Positions 1 to 5,433 of a DNA stretch of 6,398 nucleotides are shown here, piece by piece. This DNA comes from Candidatus Rifleibacteriota bacterium. Its GTDB lineage: Bacteria; UBP17; UBA6191; JACPRK01. A model generated the notes under the pieces. The model saw nothing but the letters and a program-made list of their open reading frames with translations. It made no database searches and had not been told where the DNA came from. Position 1 is the stretch's first letter. The number at the start of each line of letters is the position of its first letter. The position numbers were made by a program, and so were the translations under genes. The stretch covers positions 1-6,398 of the forward strand of contig JACQZL010000195.1 in NCBI GenBank assembly GCA_016213865.1, read 5' to 3'.

Positions 1-49
1 ATCTCCTGCCATGGGTTTGCCGGCGAGGCCGCAACGGTGGCCACGCCAG

Positions 50-135
50 AAGGTAGAAGCGGCTTCCAGCCGCTTTTTTGGGCGGCCGGGCTCACGTCTG
101 GCTCCGAGGAAGCGGCAAGATGCCGCTTCTACCTT
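50..135. repeat. REP-like inverted hairpin doublet
   Basis: Bases 50-75 and 110-135 are reverse complements of each other over 26 nt except for the five-base loop. Both read AAGGTAGAAGCGGC, then a loop, then GCCGCTT. The loop is TTCCA in the left copy and ATCTT in the right copy when read in the same orientation. Each module is itself a hairpin (AAGCGGC paired with GCCGCTT), so the whole is a head-to-head pair of palindromes 34 nt apart, the architecture of REP doublets (BIMEs). Loop-only divergence with conserved stems argues that the stem sequence is maintained as a family. That this is a dispersed genomic repeat is inference, because only one doublet lies in the window. Confidence 0.75.
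57..79 (+). terminator. Rho-independent terminator in REP-like module
   Basis: An 8-bp stem (57-64 AAGCGGCT with 68-75 AGCCGCTT, three-base loop) is followed at once by a run of six T (74-79). This is a textbook intrinsic terminator for transcription coming from the left. It uses the left hairpin module of the inverted doublet. It implies that a plus-strand transcript, and probably the end of its last gene, lies at or beyond the left edge. Confidence 0.65.
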
Positions 136-253
136 TCCGAGGCCTGTCATGCCTCTCCTGGTGAGGGATTTAATGCCATTGAGCTGAGCCCCCTCGCAAC
201 CTGGCGGGCCTTTCGCACGTAGTGTCATGTGAGCTGCCTCGTGCTTTGCCGGA

Positions 254-282
254 TTGACGATCCGCCAAGCCCTCCCTAAACT
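254..282 (+). promoter_or_regulatory. Predicted sigma70-type promoter
   Basis: TTGACG (254-259, five of six matches to the -35 consensus) is separated by exactly 17 nt from TAAACT (277-282, four of six matches to the -10 consensus). The start of transcription would fall near 289, leaving a leader of about 35 nt before the secreted-protein gene. It is the best -35/-10 pair I see between the upstream terminator and the gene. The call rests on consensus matching only. Confidence 0.45.
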
Positions 283-309
283 CATTGCGAGGATGAAAGG
301 CAGCCTCGT

Positions 310-315
310 GAGGAG
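310..315 (+). promoter_or_regulatory. Ribosome binding site deciding the start at 325
   Basis: GAGGAG ends directly against the first ATG (316), which leaves no spacer for initiation there. The second in-frame ATG (325) has a spacer of 9 nt, which is normal. This makes 325 the better start; the two differ by only three residues. Confidence 0.6.
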
Positions 316-324
316 ATGACGTTC

Positions 325-1476
325 ATGCGGAAGTCCAGCTTGGTCCAAAAAAGGATGCTGAGGACGCTGGCGGTCCTGGTACTGACCGCGTTCCTTGGGC
401 TGGCCACGGCAGCTCCGGCCCAGGCCGGGATCCTGGACACCATCAAGGGCTTCTTCGGAAAGGCCACGGACACCGTCAAGGGCTGGTTCAGCGGCGGCGG
501 CGAACAAGAATTCGTCAAGCTGCTCCAGCAGGTGGCCGAATCCCAGAAGGCCCTGTCCGAAAAGCAGACAAACCTCCAGGCGCTGTACCAGCAGCGTGGG
601 CAGGCCGGCGCCAAGCCGAACGATGCCGCTCTCAACGAGCGGCTCAACGACATCGCCCAGACGGCCCGCCAGAACGAGGCCCTCTACCTGTCGTTGCTCA
701 AGGCCCGGGACGAACTGGTCAAGAACAAGAAGGACATCAGCAAGTACCAGGATGCTCTGACCCAGTTGACCGAGGGACAGAACAAGCTCGAAGAGCAATA
801 CCAGGAGCTACAGAAGTACAACAAGGAGATCGGCTCCTTCACGCCGCCGGCGACGGTCGCCTCGGCCGGAGCGGGTAAGACCTCCGCCGGCGGAGAGCCC
901 GACTGGCGCGATCCGTCGGTCCAGGGCTTCATCGACGAGTGGCTCCAGGGTGTCGGCCTGACCGAGTGGGGCCAGTACGTCGCCCCCGGTGTCAAGGCAG
1001 CCGGTCCGCCCGATCACGGCGCCAAGCAGCGGCACGAGTGGGTCTGGGAGAACATGTGGACCAAGACGGCCGGAGCGAACATGACCCTCGGCGACTACGT
1101 CAAGGCGCGCATGGCCGGCAAGTCACCGTCGCTCGTTTCCCCGAACCGGACAGCCACGTTCCAGGGCGGAGAGGTCGCCACGGCCCCCGCGGTCTCCGTC
1201 CAGGCCGCCCCGCAGCCCGCACCCGTTGCCAGCCAGATGGAGAACCAGCCGGCTGCCGCCAGTACGGGTGACAGCGCCGAGCTGAGAGACGTCCTCGACC
1301 AGGAGAAGGCCCTCGTGGCGTCCATCCAGAAGATGAACACCGAGGGTCAGGGCAATAGCGAGTCGGCCCAGAAGCTCTACGAGAGCCTCAAGGCCGTGCA
1401 GTCGCGCAAGAACGCCCTGATGGCCCAGCAATCCACCAGCGGCAGCTCGACCGGCTCGATCACCGAGCCGCGCTGA
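325..1476 (+). CDS. Secreted coiled-coil protein, function unknown
   Basis: 383 residues from the start at 325. I do not recognise a family. Residues 1-34 form a Sec signal peptide: basic start (MRKSSLVQKR), hydrophobic core, and an APAQA site with cleavage before GILD, so the protein is exported and has no lipobox. Next come two tandem 11-residue amphipathic repeats (about 38-59: DTIKGFFGKAT and DTVKGWFSGGG) that could lie on a membrane surface. Residues about 60-169 are charged, Leu/Gln/Lys-rich and probably coiled coil. Residues about 192-265 are a compact Trp-rich segment (DWRDP, DEWLQG, LTEWGQY, EWVWENMW). An Ala/Pro-rich linker follows, then a final helix at about 317-368. The gene is monocistronic as seen: own promoter, Shine-Dalgarno and downstream terminator. 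A periplasmic or envelope structural role is the plausible reading, but it is inference from architecture alone. Confidence 0.85.
   Translation: MRKSSLVQKRMLRTLAVLVLTAFLGLATAAPAQAGILDTIKGFFGKATDTVKGWFSGGGEQEFVKLLQQVAESQKALSEKQTNLQALYQQRGQAGAKPNDAALNERLNDIAQTARQNEALYLSLLKARDELVKNKKDISKYQDALTQLTEGQNKLEEQYQELQKYNKEIGSFTPPATVASAGAGKTSAGGEPDWRDPSVQGFIDEWLQGVGLTEWGQYVAPGVKAAGPPDHGAKQRHEWVWENMWTKTAGANMTLGDYVKARMAGKSPSLVSPNRTATFQGGEVATAPAVSVQAAPQPAPVASQMENQPAAASTGDSAELRDVLDQEKALVASIQKMNTEGQGNSESAQKLYESLKAVQSRKNALMAQQSTSGSSTGSITEPR
436..501 (+). repeat. 33-nt tandem duplication inside the secreted-protein gene
   Basis: Bases 436-468 and 469-501 encode two consecutive 11-residue units, DTIKGFFGKAT and DTVKGWFSGGG. 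The first 22 nt of the units match at 18 positions, so the repeat is visible in the DNA as well as the protein, which suggests a duplication of one unit. Each unit places Lys and Asp on one side and Ile/Val, Phe and Trp on the other, as in an amphipathic 11-mer helix. The units lie directly after the signal-peptide cleavage site. Confidence 0.6.
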
Positions 1477-1495
1477 CCTCAGACGCGAATCGTTC

Positions 1496-1529
1496 AGAGG
1501 ACCTGGCCGTGATGGGCCGGGTCCTCTTT
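1496..1529 (+). terminator. Hairpin terminator between convergent genes
   Basis: AGAGGACC (1496-1503), T, GGCC (1505-1508) pair with GGCC (1515-1518), G, GGTCCTCT (1520-1527). This is a 13-bp stem with one T-G wobble and a six-base loop, beginning 20 nt after the stop of the secreted-protein gene. It is followed by only a short T run (1527-1529). It sits between two converging genes (stops at 1476 and 1549) and its stem could stop transcripts from either side, but the T residues favour the plus strand. Confidence 0.7.
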
Positions 1530-1548
1530 GCATCCCCCCCGATCGCAG

Positions 1549-1755
1549 TCACTGCTTGCGGTTGCCGGGTGCCTGCGAGCCCTGGGCCAGAGAGTTGCAC
1601 TCCGCCCCCGGCTCGGTCAACTGCAGCAGGGCCTTTGCTTGATGAAAGCGGCCGGCCTCGATTTCGCTGCAGACCTGAGTGAAGACCGCATCGGGACAGA
1701 GCATCAGCTCCGAAAAGCCAAGGCCGTTCGGGTTCGAACAGTTCGTGCGCTTCAT
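1549..1755 (-). CDS. Small four-cysteine protein, function unknown
   Basis: 68 residues, not recognised. Evidence that it is a real gene: a strong Shine-Dalgarno GGGAGG (1769-1764) lies 8 nt before the ATG, the composition is protein-like, and it is convergent with the upstream gene across a shared hairpin. It has four cysteines at residues 6, 20, 29 and 53, no CxxC pair, no signal peptide and no membrane segment, so it is probably cytoplasmic. Residues about 24-47 (FTQVCSEIEAGRFHQAKALL) look like a helix-turn-helix pair resembling half a TPR unit. The tail from residue 49 on is polar and probably disordered. The spaced cysteines could bind metal or form disulfides, but no known zinc-binding pattern is clear. 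A chance open frame cannot be excluded because it is short. Confidence 0.6.
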   Translation of the reverse strand: MKRTNCSNPNGLGFSELMLCPDAVFTQVCSEIEAGRFHQAKALLQLTEPGAECNSLAQGSQAPGNRKQ

Positions 1756-1763
1756 CGCTTTTG

Positions 1764-1769
1764 CCTCCC
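1764..1769 (-). promoter_or_regulatory. Strong ribosome binding site of the small gene
   Basis: GGGAGG on the minus strand, followed by the 8-nt spacer CAAAAGCG and the ATG at 1755-1753. It is the main support for calling such a short frame a gene. Confidence 0.6.
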
Positions 1770-1936
1770 GGATTCAGTCACCGATGGAAACGAAGCAACT
1801 CCAGTACCATCATCGGCACGAGGCACCGAGTCTTACAGAAAGCGACCGAGGAACCTCCGACTCGTACGGTTTGCACGCTGGAAGCGGGCTGCTCGGACCG
1901 TCAGGCGGGCCGTCGCTGTCGCGAGAACAGACACGG

Positions 1937-1953
1937 GGGGTCTTGCTGACCCC
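1937..1953 (-). terminator. Possible hairpin terminator after FnIII gene
   Basis: On the minus strand GGGGTC (1953-1948) pairs with GACCCC (1942-1937) around a five-base loop, about 40 nt beyond the stop of the FnIII gene. No T run follows, so it is a weak terminator candidate. The rest of the space from 1770 to 1994 shows no gene and no clear promoter on either strand. Confidence 0.3.
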
Positions 1954-1994
1954 GCCCGATGCGTGCAGGCGGCCAAACTACCCCGGCCGTCCGT

Positions 1995-3452
1995 TCAGCG
2001 CCGAACCAAGATCAGGGCGTCGACGATCAGCTCGCCGCGACCGCGAGCGATGGCCGGGTTGAAGCCCTGGTAGCGCACGCCGAGCCGCAGCGTCTCCTCG
2101 ACCCCGGGGTTCGGCAGACCCGCACCCTCGTCGCTGAAGCTGATGCTGCCCAGACGCTCGATTGTGGGAGTCGGCGGGAATCCGAAGTTCTGCTGGAAGA
2201 AGTCCTTGCCCGTCAGGCTCAGCTCCGGGCCGATCGAGTTGGAGCCCGTGTTCGGCTCGTCCAACGCCATGTCGAAGATGCCGCTCGCGCTGTTCCTGAC
2301 ACTGACCAGGTAGACATCGTAGGACCGGAAGATCTGCTGCGGCACGAAACCGGTCGCGTCGATCTCGGTCTTCCACTCCAGGGTGAGGAACGCGACGCCC
2401 GAGACCGCGGTGCTGGACGGACGGATCAGCAACACGCCATTTCCGATGAAGGGCGCGGGGAAGGCCTCTCGGATGATGCCGCCGCCGTTGACCTGGGTGA
2501 AGTCGGCGATGTTGGAGATGCCGACGATGGCCGCGTCCTCGGCGTTCAGGTAGAAGACGCCCGAATCGGGGCCTGGCACGGCAGCCGCTGGCGCCGAGGG
2601 CGAGCCGAGCAGTCCGTTCGCCTCGGCCGCGACCTTGTAGTAGAGGGTCTTGCCCGGGATGGCCAGGCTCGTGTCCGTGTAGGTGTTGATGGTGTTAGCC
2701 AGCAGGCCGCTGATCTCACGATAGCCGCGGTCGCGTTCCTCGCTGCGATAGACGCGGTATCCGTCGACCGCCTGGGCCGAGAGGCGCCAGGTGACGATGA
2801 CGCTGCCGAAGCTGTTCCCCGCGAAGGCGTCGACGTTCTGCGGAGCGGCCGGCACGAAATTCTGGACGCTCACGATGTCCGACGGCTGGCTCAGGTTGCC
2901 GCTGTTGTCGAAGGCGCAGACGTAGTAGAAGTCGAGCGCGGTGCCGTTCCCGTCGGTGAAGGTGAAGGTGATCTCGTTGCCGATGTTCTCGATCACGCCG
3001 ACTGGCATGAACGAGCCCTGGGCGGCCTTGCCCCGGTAGATGACGAAGCCTCCGCCCACGAGGTCATCGTTGAAGCCGCCGCCGATCAGGCTGCCGTCCG
3101 TGTTCTGGGTCGGCCGGCCGAAGCTGAGGCGGATGCCGGACGCCGTCTGCGCCGCGATGACTGCTCCGTTGGCCGGGTCATGGCCCGGAGGCTTCGGGAC
3201 CGTGGCGTCGCCGTCCTGCACGCGCAGGGCGCGGCTCTGGGTGCGCCGGCCTTCCAGCAGTTCCCGGGTGACCGGGACTACCTGGTACATGTACTCGGTA
3301 TCGTTCGAGAGCCCTCCGTCAGTGAACGAGTTGAGGCCCTGAGGAACGACCGCGACGAACTGGAAGCCGTTGTTCGTGCCGAGTTGGCTGCGGAAGATCT
3401 CGTAACCGAAGACCAGACTCGAGAGGTTCAGGTCCCAGACGACGACGGTCAT
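1995..3452 (-). CDS. FnIII-repeat protein, downstream part of a frameshifted lipoprotein gene
   Basis: This is the main body of a gene whose start lies in another frame (3787-3449). Coordinates run from the first ATG in this frame, but protein-like sequence (PLPVGQADLEVAHVRG) begins earlier, near 3520, so the ATG is probably internal. In the joined 597-residue protein, FnIII-like domains fall at about 93-190 (VVVWD, FGYEIFRS, TEYMYQVVPV), 205-310 (GFVIYRG, FYYVCAFD) and 313-405 (VDGYRVYRSEE, LYYKVAAEA). Residues about 410-597 are a beta-rich region I do not recognise, starting GVFYLNAEDAA and ending ELIVDALILVRR. FnIII arrays of this kind are usually extracytoplasmic adhesion or scaffold modules. 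The fragment alone would lack an export signal and begin inside a domain. A 4-nt ATGA overlap with the upstream frame would allow coupled re-initiation, but that is a less likely explanation than a frameshift. Confidence 0.75.
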   Translation of the reverse strand: MTVVVWDLNLSSLVFGYEIFRSQLGTNNGFQFVAVVPQGLNSFTDGGLSNDTEYMYQVVPVTRELLEGRRTQSRALRVQDGDATVPKPPGHDPANGAVIAAQTASGIRLSFGRPTQNTDGSLIGGGFNDDLVGGGFVIYRGKAAQGSFMPVGVIENIGNEITFTFTDGNGTALDFYYVCAFDNSGNLSQPSDIVSVQNFVPAAPQNVDAFAGNSFGSVIVTWRLSAQAVDGYRVYRSEERDRGYREISGLLANTINTYTDTSLAIPGKTLYYKVAAEANGLLGSPSAPAAAVPGPDSGVFYLNAEDAAIVGISNIADFTQVNGGGIIREAFPAPFIGNGVLLIRPSSTAVSGVAFLTLEWKTEIDATGFVPQQIFRSYDVYLVSVRNSASGIFDMALDEPNTGSNSIGPELSLTGKDFFQQNFGFPPTPTIERLGSISFSDEGAGLPNPGVEETLRLGVRYQGFNPAIARGRGELIVDALILVRR

Positions 3453-3787
3453 GGGGCTCCCGCCGTAGCCACGGACGTGCGCGACTTCCAGATCGGCCTG
3501 GCCGACCGGCAGGGGCTGTGGCCGGTGGAGCCCACGAGCCTGAAACTGCCCGACGAGTTGTCGCTGCGATAGACGTTGTAGCCGACGAGATCCGGCTCGC
3601 GGTTCGACGTCCAGAGCAGGCGGATGCGGCTGTCGGCCGCCAGGGCCCTGAGGTCCTTCACGACGGTTGGCGCCTGAAGGTCCACGATGCTCTGGATGTT
3701 GGCGTCGCCGCCGCACCCCGTCACGAGGGCGGCGCAGAACGCGAGACAGAGGACAAACCAGGTTTTGGAGATAGTTCGAGCGATCAC
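3449..3787 (-). CDS. Lipoprotein signal peptide and partial FnIII domain (upstream part of frameshifted gene)
   Basis: Starts at GTG 3787, chosen because GGAGG (3797-3793) sits 5 nt before it; ATGs at 3805 and 3802 lack a properly spaced site. Residues 1-25 are a lipoprotein signal peptide: MIARTISKTW, hydrophobic core, lipobox LVTGC with Cys25 as the lipidation site, then GGDANIQ. Residues about 38-89 begin an FnIII domain (APTVVKDLRAL, IRLLWTSNREPDLVGYNVYRSDNSSGSF). After LVGSTG the frame becomes unlike a protein (HSPCRSARPIWKSRTS) and stops at 3449. Meanwhile the neighbouring frame takes up protein-like sequence. This and the adjacent downstream frame are therefore one broken gene. The Asp is absent from position +2 after the Cys (it is Gly), so outer-membrane sorting is expected under the usual rule. 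Confidence 0.75.
   Translation of the reverse strand: MIARTISKTWFVLCLAFCAALVTGCGGDANIQSIVDLQAPTVVKDLRALAADSRIRLLWTSNREPDLVGYNVYRSDNSSGSFRLVGSTGHSPCRSARPIWKSRTSVATAGAP
3510..3526 (-). other. Probable frameshift site in FnIII lipoprotein gene
   Basis: The coding frame changes between VGSTG in the upstream frame and PQPLPVGQ in the downstream frame. One extra base here would join them into 597 residues with no stop. A run of four C on the minus strand (3515-3512) is a likely slip point. However, the first FnIII domain lacks the late strands seen in the last one (TYTDTSL, LYYKVAAE), so a larger out-of-frame deletion would also fit. Confidence 0.6.
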
Positions 3788-3867
3788 GGTATCCTCCACC
3801 ATCACCTTCGGCTGGCGGAGGTCGAACCGTGAGAGGAGCCGCTCGGGTGGCTCTGCGGTGAGGGCTG

Positions 3868-3913
3868 CCCCCCTCCCAACCCTCCCCCTCCGGGGGAGGG
3901 CAAGGGTGGGGGG
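3868..3913. repeat. C-rich/G-rich palindromic repeat
   Basis: A perfect 9-bp inner stem (CCCTCCCCC 3880-3888 with GGGGGAGGG 3892-3900, loop TCC) is flanked by outer arms CCCCCC-T-CCC (3868-3877) and GGG-T-GGGGGG (3904-3913). The result is a hairpin of about 46 nt interrupted by a small internal loop and a T-T mismatch. It begins 15 nt after the TPR gene stop, in the 141-nt gap before the FnIII lipoprotein. Its translation in one frame (PLPTLPLRGRARVGG) resembles the spurious peptides encoded by a C/G-rich repeat class that I recall from many GC-rich bacterial genomes. It could end or slow transcription, but no T run follows on the minus strand. Confidence 0.65.
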
Positions 3914-3928
3914 AATTCGGGCTGGGCC

Positions 3929-5371
3929 TCACTTGAGGAAGGACGAGACTTCCTTGGCGAACTCGCTGGTCGGGTCGAGCTGGAACAGCCGAGAGAAGCA
4001 GTCCCTCATCTCGGCCTTCTTGCCCGATTCCATGTAGGCCTTGCCCAGCCAGTAGTTGATCGTGATGTCCTTCGGGTCGATGTAGTAGCCGCGCAGGAGT
4101 CGCGTGACGGCTGACTCGTAGTTTTTCAGCTTCATCATGCACTTGCCCGCGTCGAGGTACAGCCGCGGGTCTTGCGGGTCGAGCAGCAGGAAGGCCTCGA
4201 TGTCGCTCTTGCAGGACTGGAGGTCGCCCTTGACGGCGTAGGCATGGGCGCGGCCGACCAGGGCCTTGATGTTGACCGGGTCCTTCTCGGCGGATTCCGC
4301 GGCCTTCAGGTTGCTCTGTTCCTGCGTCTCCTTGATGTTGGCGTCGCGTTTCTTGATGGTCTCCTTGAGGCCCTTGTGCGCATCGGGAGCCTCGGGAGTG
4401 TCGGGGGTGGCGCTCAGCATCACGAAGCGATCGTGGATCTCGGTGAAGATCGAGATCGCCTCGTCGGGCTTGTTCAGCTCCACCAGTGCCCGTCCCTTGA
4501 GGATCTGGTTCTCGACCGTGTCGGCGTAGGCCCGCTTGCCCTCGAGCTCGTTGAGCAGCTTGACGCAGGATTCGAACTCGCCCTTCAAATACTGGAGGTT
4601 GGCCTCCTCGGCCTTGGCTCGCGGGTCGTTCGGGTAGCTGACGTAGGTGTCCTCGATCGCTTCCTTGGCCTGGGCCAGGTCGGTCTTGGCCCGGTCGGGG
4701 TGTCCTCGCTCCTGCATCTTACGGGCGCGGTACAGGTGAACCCGGGCGGTCAGCGTCCGCGGTGGCACTGGAGTCAATTGCTCCAACAGGTTGAGCCAGT
4801 CGAGGACCTTGTCCATGAACCCGCCCGTCTTGGCCAGCGGATGGCCGGTCGTCGCCTCTGCCACGGCGTAGTACTTCAGCGCCTCCTCGAGCACCTCTTC
4901 CTTCTTGGTGGCGATGGCTGACCAGAAGAGCACCGTTCCCATCCCCGAATTCATCTGGGAGTAGTCCTCGTCGGTCGTGCTGTTCAGCGAATCGGTGCGG
5001 GACTCCTTGTCCGCTTTCTCGCGCTTGAACTTGAGGCCGGCCTCGAACTGCCCCTTGGCGCCGTCCAGATCCGGTGCGCTGAGCTGCAGGAACGTGTAGC
5101 CGAACTTGTGGTACACGTCCGGATTCCCGACCTGGTCGTAGAGCAGCGAGTCGCGGTAGTACTCGATTGCCCTGCGGTAGGCGTCCTGCGCGTTCTTGAA
5201 CCGCTTTTCAGTCGTGTCGTACTCGAGGATCTTGCTTCCGCGGATGCGATGCGAATCCCCGATGCGCATGTAGAGCCAGCCCAGACCGCATCCCTGGATG
5301 CAGACGGAGGACAGGCACAGGAGCAGAAGGAGTAGCCGGGTCCTGACCGCGGGGCGCTTCTCGATGGCCAT
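3929..5371 (-). CDS. TPR-repeat lipoprotein
   Basis: 480 residues. Residues 1-28 form a lipoprotein signal peptide: basic start (MAIEKRPAVRTR), a Leu-rich core and lipobox IQGC with Cys28 as the lipidated residue. The mature protein (GLGWLYMRIGD...) is almost wholly helical. The clearest TPR units are the last three, at about 365-398, 399-432 and 433-466, each ending in a DP turn (LLLDPQ, YYIDPK, FQLDPT). Further degenerate units lie at about 60-115, 205-240, 254-280 and 288-315. A Lys/Glu-rich helix (about 330-360) follows a short Pro-rich linker (TPDTPEAPD). TPR arrays bind partner proteins; here the array would face the periplasm, anchored by lipid. No enzyme motif is seen. The start has no clear Shine-Dalgarno, but a promoter-like pair ends about 9 nt upstream. 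It lies between a CPBP protease and an FnIII lipoprotein on the same strand. Confidence 0.85.
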   Translation of the reverse strand: MAIEKRPAVRTRLLLLLLCLSSVCIQGCGLGWLYMRIGDSHRIRGSKILEYDTTEKRFKNAQDAYRRAIEYYRDSLLYDQVGNPDVYHKFGYTFLQLSAPDLDGAKGQFEAGLKFKREKADKESRTDSLNSTTDEDYSQMNSGMGTVLFWSAIATKKEEVLEEALKYYAVAEATTGHPLAKTGGFMDKVLDWLNLLEQLTPVPPRTLTARVHLYRARKMQERGHPDRAKTDLAQAKEAIEDTYVSYPNDPRAKAEEANLQYLKGEFESCVKLLNELEGKRAYADTVENQILKGRALVELNKPDEAISIFTEIHDRFVMLSATPDTPEAPDAHKGLKETIKKRDANIKETQEQSNLKAAESAEKDPVNIKALVGRAHAYAVKGDLQSCKSDIEAFLLLDPQDPRLYLDAGKCMMKLKNYESAVTRLLRGYYIDPKDITINYWLGKAYMESGKKAEMRDCFSRLFQLDPTSEFAKEVSSFLK

Positions 5372-5379
5372 GGTCCCAT

Positions 5380-5408
5380 TCTATAGCTGCTGGCGACGGG
5401 TTTGTAAA
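5380..5408 (-). promoter_or_regulatory. Predicted promoter giving a nearly leaderless transcript
   Basis: On the minus strand TTTACA (5408-5403, five of six matches to the -35 consensus) is followed after exactly 17 nt by TATAGA (5385-5380, four of six matches to the -10 consensus). The start of transcription would fall at about 5375-5371, on or just before the ATG of the TPR lipoprotein, which also lacks a good Shine-Dalgarno. It would allow expression independent of the upstream protease gene. Predicted from consensus only. Confidence 0.4.
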
Positions 5409-5433
5409 TCGCCGGACCGGCCTGGCCGAAATC

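Larger units (their letters stand above)
1..324. other. Gene-free leader region
   Basis: No gene is supported here. Two forward frames are open from the left edge for 190-220 bases, but neither has an upstream start in view, a ribosome binding site or a recognisable product, so this is probably chance openness in GC-rich DNA. The stretch holds an inverted pair of palindromic modules (50-135), a terminator within the first module (57-79), an undistinguished spacer (136-253), and a promoter and 5' leader for the following gene (254-324). A weak 5-bp stem (288-292 with 304-308) lies just before the Shine-Dalgarno sequence. I see no further signal in the spacer. Confidence 0.6.

Noticed and set aside
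37..222. Short plus-strand frame at the left edge
   Set aside because: It runs through both palindromic modules and a terminator, other frames are also open here, and there is no ribosome binding site or recognisable product.
136..253. Possible small hairpin (GAGGC/GCCTC) and spacer sequence
   Set aside because: Only a 5-bp stem, and no promoter, gene or repeat could be recognised.
868..891. P-loop-like string ASAGAGKT in the secreted protein
   Set aside because: It matches the loose Walker A pattern by chance in a Gly/Ala linker of an exported protein. There is no Walker B or nucleotide-binding fold.
882..895. Perfect 14-bp palindrome CTCCGCC-GGCGGAG
   Set aside because: It lies inside a coding region in a Gly/Ala-rich linker with GC-rich codons and no loop or partner site, so it is probably chance.
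1528..2073. Plus-strand frames opposite the small four-cysteine gene and the following gap
   Set aside because: They are Arg-rich, low-complexity translations without start signals; the minus-strand small gene has a much better ribosome binding site.
1959..3572. Long open frame on the plus strand (537 codons) opposite the FnIII gene
   Set aside because: It is rich in Ala, Val, Asp, Arg and Glu with no motif, no signal peptide and no ribosome binding site, and it lies fully opposite a frame with clear FnIII sequence. It is an antisense shadow of GC-rich codon use.
3788..4142. Upstream extension of the downstream FnIII frame to an ATG at 4142
   Set aside because: The extension runs through the palindrome and overlaps the TPR gene end, and its translation (for example SPNSPHPCPPPEGEG) is repeat-derived. 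The true N-terminus with a lipobox is in the neighbouring frame, starting at 3787.
4172..4921. Plus-strand open frame of 249 codons opposite the TPR lipoprotein
   Set aside because: Leu/Gly/Val-rich mirror of the TPR codons with no motif or start signal; the minus-strand product has a clear lipobox and TPR units.
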